Position numbers and translations under genes: made by a program. The notes beneath the pieces were generated by a model. The model was not told the DNA's origin. It did no database searches and was given only the letters and a program-made list of their open reading frames with translations. Source: Nesterenkonia massiliensis (GTDB taxonomy: Bacteria; Actinomycetota; Actinomycetes; Actinomycetales; Micrococcaceae). Taken from it: 48,468 bases of DNA. Where the stretch lies: contig NZ_HG005167.1 in assembly GCF_000455245.1 (NCBI RefSeq), forward strand, positions 1 to 48,468. Reading direction: 5' to 3'. Shown piece after piece: positions 47,117 through 48,468 of this stretch (positions are counted from its first letter, which is position 1; each line of letters opens with the position of its first letter).

Positions 47117-48145
47117 GTGAAGGGCAAAGTCAAGGGCGCAGCGGCTGCGCTGCAGTGGTTCGCCCAGGCCGAGCAGATGCTTGAAGTCCACGCCCCGCAG
47201 ATCAACAGGCTCAACGTATTCCCGGTCCCGGATTCAGATACCGGCTCGAATATGCTGGCCACCATTCGGGCCTGCCGGGAAGCCGTGGAAGAAGCCGCCG
47301 GTGCCCGTCAAAGCGATGCCGAGGAGGACCTCGGTCAGCTGCTCAGCCTGGCGGGAAGCCGGGCCATGGGGGAGGCCTGCGGAAACTCCGGCACCTTGCT
47401 GGCAGTGCTGATCGCTGGTTTCGCTGAACCCCTGCATGGCTCCTCCCGGTTGACGGTAGAAGGCCTCAGCCGTGCCCTAGACCGAGCAAGCCTGCGAGCC
47501 TGGTCAGCGTTGTCTGCACCGGTGGACGGCACGATGCTCTCGGTTCTTGATGCGGTGCGCGATGCCGCCCACAACGAAACCGCCGCTGCACAGGAACCTG
47601 ACTCAAGGGCGGCACTGGAGGCCGCCATGCCGAGGTTGGTCGCCGCGGCGCGGGAGGCGCTCGTTCGTACCGAGCAGCAATTGCCGGTACTCACTCGGGC
47701 GCAGGTGGTGGACTCTGGCGGGCTGGGCCTGCTGCTGGTGCTGGCCGCACTTGCTGCCACGGTTCGTGGCGAGAGCCCCATGCAGTATGTCCAGGACGAC
47801 CTGCTCACCGGCCTTTCCGGATGGGCTGCTGCAGGGGAGGAGTCACGTGCAGGGGCTTCCGGGGCGCCGTCGTCGATTGAGTCCTCCACCGCAGAGGCCA
47901 GCCTCTCCGGAGTCGAGATCATGTCCACCGTGCGTCTGGACCCACTGGGCGCAGCCTCGCTTCGCCACCGATTGGACGAACTGGGTGAGGCTGTGATCAT
48001 TACGCCCATCGGTGCAGAGGCCGAAGTCGATGGCTCCCTGCGCTGGCGTATCCACGTCCACGCCCAGGACGAGCAAGCCGTACTTGAGGCCATCAGCGCC
48101 GCCGGAGCGGTAGAGAGCAGCGCGGTCACCCCGCTGGGTTCGTGA
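47117..48145 (+). CDS. DAK2-domain (FakA-like) protein
   Basis: 342 residues. An N-terminal DAK2 nucleotide-binding domain has NVFPVPDSDTGSNM (Asp39, Asp41) and ACGNSGTLLAVLIAG, with PVDGTML and VVDSGGLGLLLVL further on. A second domain (from about 250) has WRIHVHAQDEQAVLEA. FakA phosphorylates fatty acids bound to FakB; actinobacterial versions next to recG are of uncertain role. It is shorter than the usual 500 or more residues because the last domain is missing. GTG start with GGGAG eight bases before it. Confidence 0.88.
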   Translation: MKGKVKGAAAALQWFAQAEQMLEVHAPQINRLNVFPVPDSDTGSNMLATIRACREAVEEAAGARQSDAEEDLGQLLSLAGSRAMGEACGNSGTLLAVLIAGFAEPLHGSSRLTVEGLSRALDRASLRAWSALSAPVDGTMLSVLDAVRDAAHNETAAAQEPDSRAALEAAMPRLVAAAREALVRTEQQLPVLTRAQVVDSGGLGLLLVLAALAATVRGESPMQYVQDDLLTGLSGWAAAGEESRAGASGAPSSIESSTAEASLSGVEIMSTVRLDPLGAASLRHRLDELGEAVIITPIGAEAEVDGSLRWRIHVHAQDEQAVLEAISAAGAVESSAVTPLGS

Positions 48146-48181
48146 TCGCTTGCAGATGCAGATGAGCGCAGTGGGTAATTC

Positions 48182-48468
48182 ATGAGCACTCTCGCCCCAG
48201 ACTCAGTGCGCCCGGAGACGCCCCTCGAGCGACTGCTCGGCGGCCGCACGGCATCCACTCTGGCCAAGGAGCTCAACCTCACCACAGCCGAGGAACTGCT
48301 GCGGCATTTTCCGCGCCGCTATGTCGCCTATGGTCAGCTCTCGGCGTTCGTGGATCTCAACGAGGGCGAGCAGGTCACATTCATGGCCGAAGTGGTGTCC
48401 TGCAACAAACGCGAGATGCTCCGCCGTCGTGGCTTCATCGTTGATGTGGAGGTCAAAGATGAACAGGG
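48182..48468 (+). CDS. recG: ATP-dependent DNA helicase RecG, 5' part
   Basis: The first 95 codons, continuing beyond the window. The N-terminal pattern (PLERLLGGRTASTLAKELNL, EELLRHFPRRY, then the wedge-domain start GEQVTFMAEVV) is that of RecG, which reverses stalled replication forks. The helicase motors are not in view. ATG start 36 bases after the DAK2 gene, the usual partner in actinobacteria. Confidence 0.9.
   Translation, partial: MSTLAPDSVRPETPLERLLGGRTASTLAKELNLTTAEELLRHFPRRYVAYGQLSAFVDLNEGEQVTFMAEVVSCNKREMLRRRGFIVDVEVKDEQ

Overview
The window comes from a high-GC actinobacterium, most likely a member of the Micrococcales close to Micrococcaceae. The evidence is the gene order argS-lysA-hom-thrC-thrB-rho-prfA-prmC-sua5-wecA-like-atpI?-atpBEFHAGDC-nucS, a Rho with a long Arg/Asn/Asp-rich insertion, a very short ATP synthase epsilon subunit, and a NucS mismatch endonuclease instead of MutS/MutL. 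The genus cannot be fixed by reading alone.

Positions 1-634 hold nothing I can support as a gene. Positions 635-7818 are a minus-strand copper-resistance operon read from a CsoR-type operator at about 7801-7818: copZ chaperone, an exported His-rich protein, a CopA-type P1B ATPase, a YHS-domain protein, a YdhK-type lipoprotein, a CopB-type (CPH) ATPase with a very His-rich N-terminus, and the CsoR repressor last. The CopB-type gene has an in-frame TGA at codon 525, where the clean downstream frame suggests Trp was intended. Upstream lie broken mobile-DNA remnants: the 3' end of an MFS efflux gene, the 3' end of a TraA-type relaxase/helicase with a frameshift, and a short recombinase-like HTH gene. 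Together they mark 635-9515 as an acquired island or its scar.

Positions 9700-17510 are an accessory-to-housekeeping mix: a secreted NlpC/P60 hydrolase, a small (perhaps truncated) membrane protein, an NmrA-like oxidoreductase, an Fpg/Nei glycosylase, a VOC protein, a helix-hairpin-helix protein, an SRPBCC protein with upstream remnants, a GldA-type dehydrogenase, and a divergent LysR/LysE pair with a dyad operator candidate between them.

Positions 17562-29336 carry argS, lysA, the threonine genes hom-thrC-thrB, then rho, prfA, prmC and the Sua5/YrdC gene. Lysine and threonine synthesis, arginine charging and translation/transcription termination are therefore clustered. The 182-base leader of rho is the most interesting part of the window. 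It can encode an Arg-rich 11-residue peptide with a good ribosome binding site, and one short TTCTCCC segment can pair either with that site or with the ribosome binding site of rho itself.

Positions 29333-38093 carry a WecA-like sugar-phosphate transferase, a probable AtpI, and the eight ATP synthase genes, closed by a strong hairpin. Downstream are nucS, a small zinc-ribbon-like protein, a 731-residue acidic membrane protein of unknown function translationally coupled to a thioredoxin-fold/TPR protein, a GC-rich repeat-filled intergenic region (42610-42939), an ABC transporter pair, a DUF3515-type lipoprotein, an LCP cell-wall ligase, a DAK2-domain protein, and the 5' end of recG running off the window.
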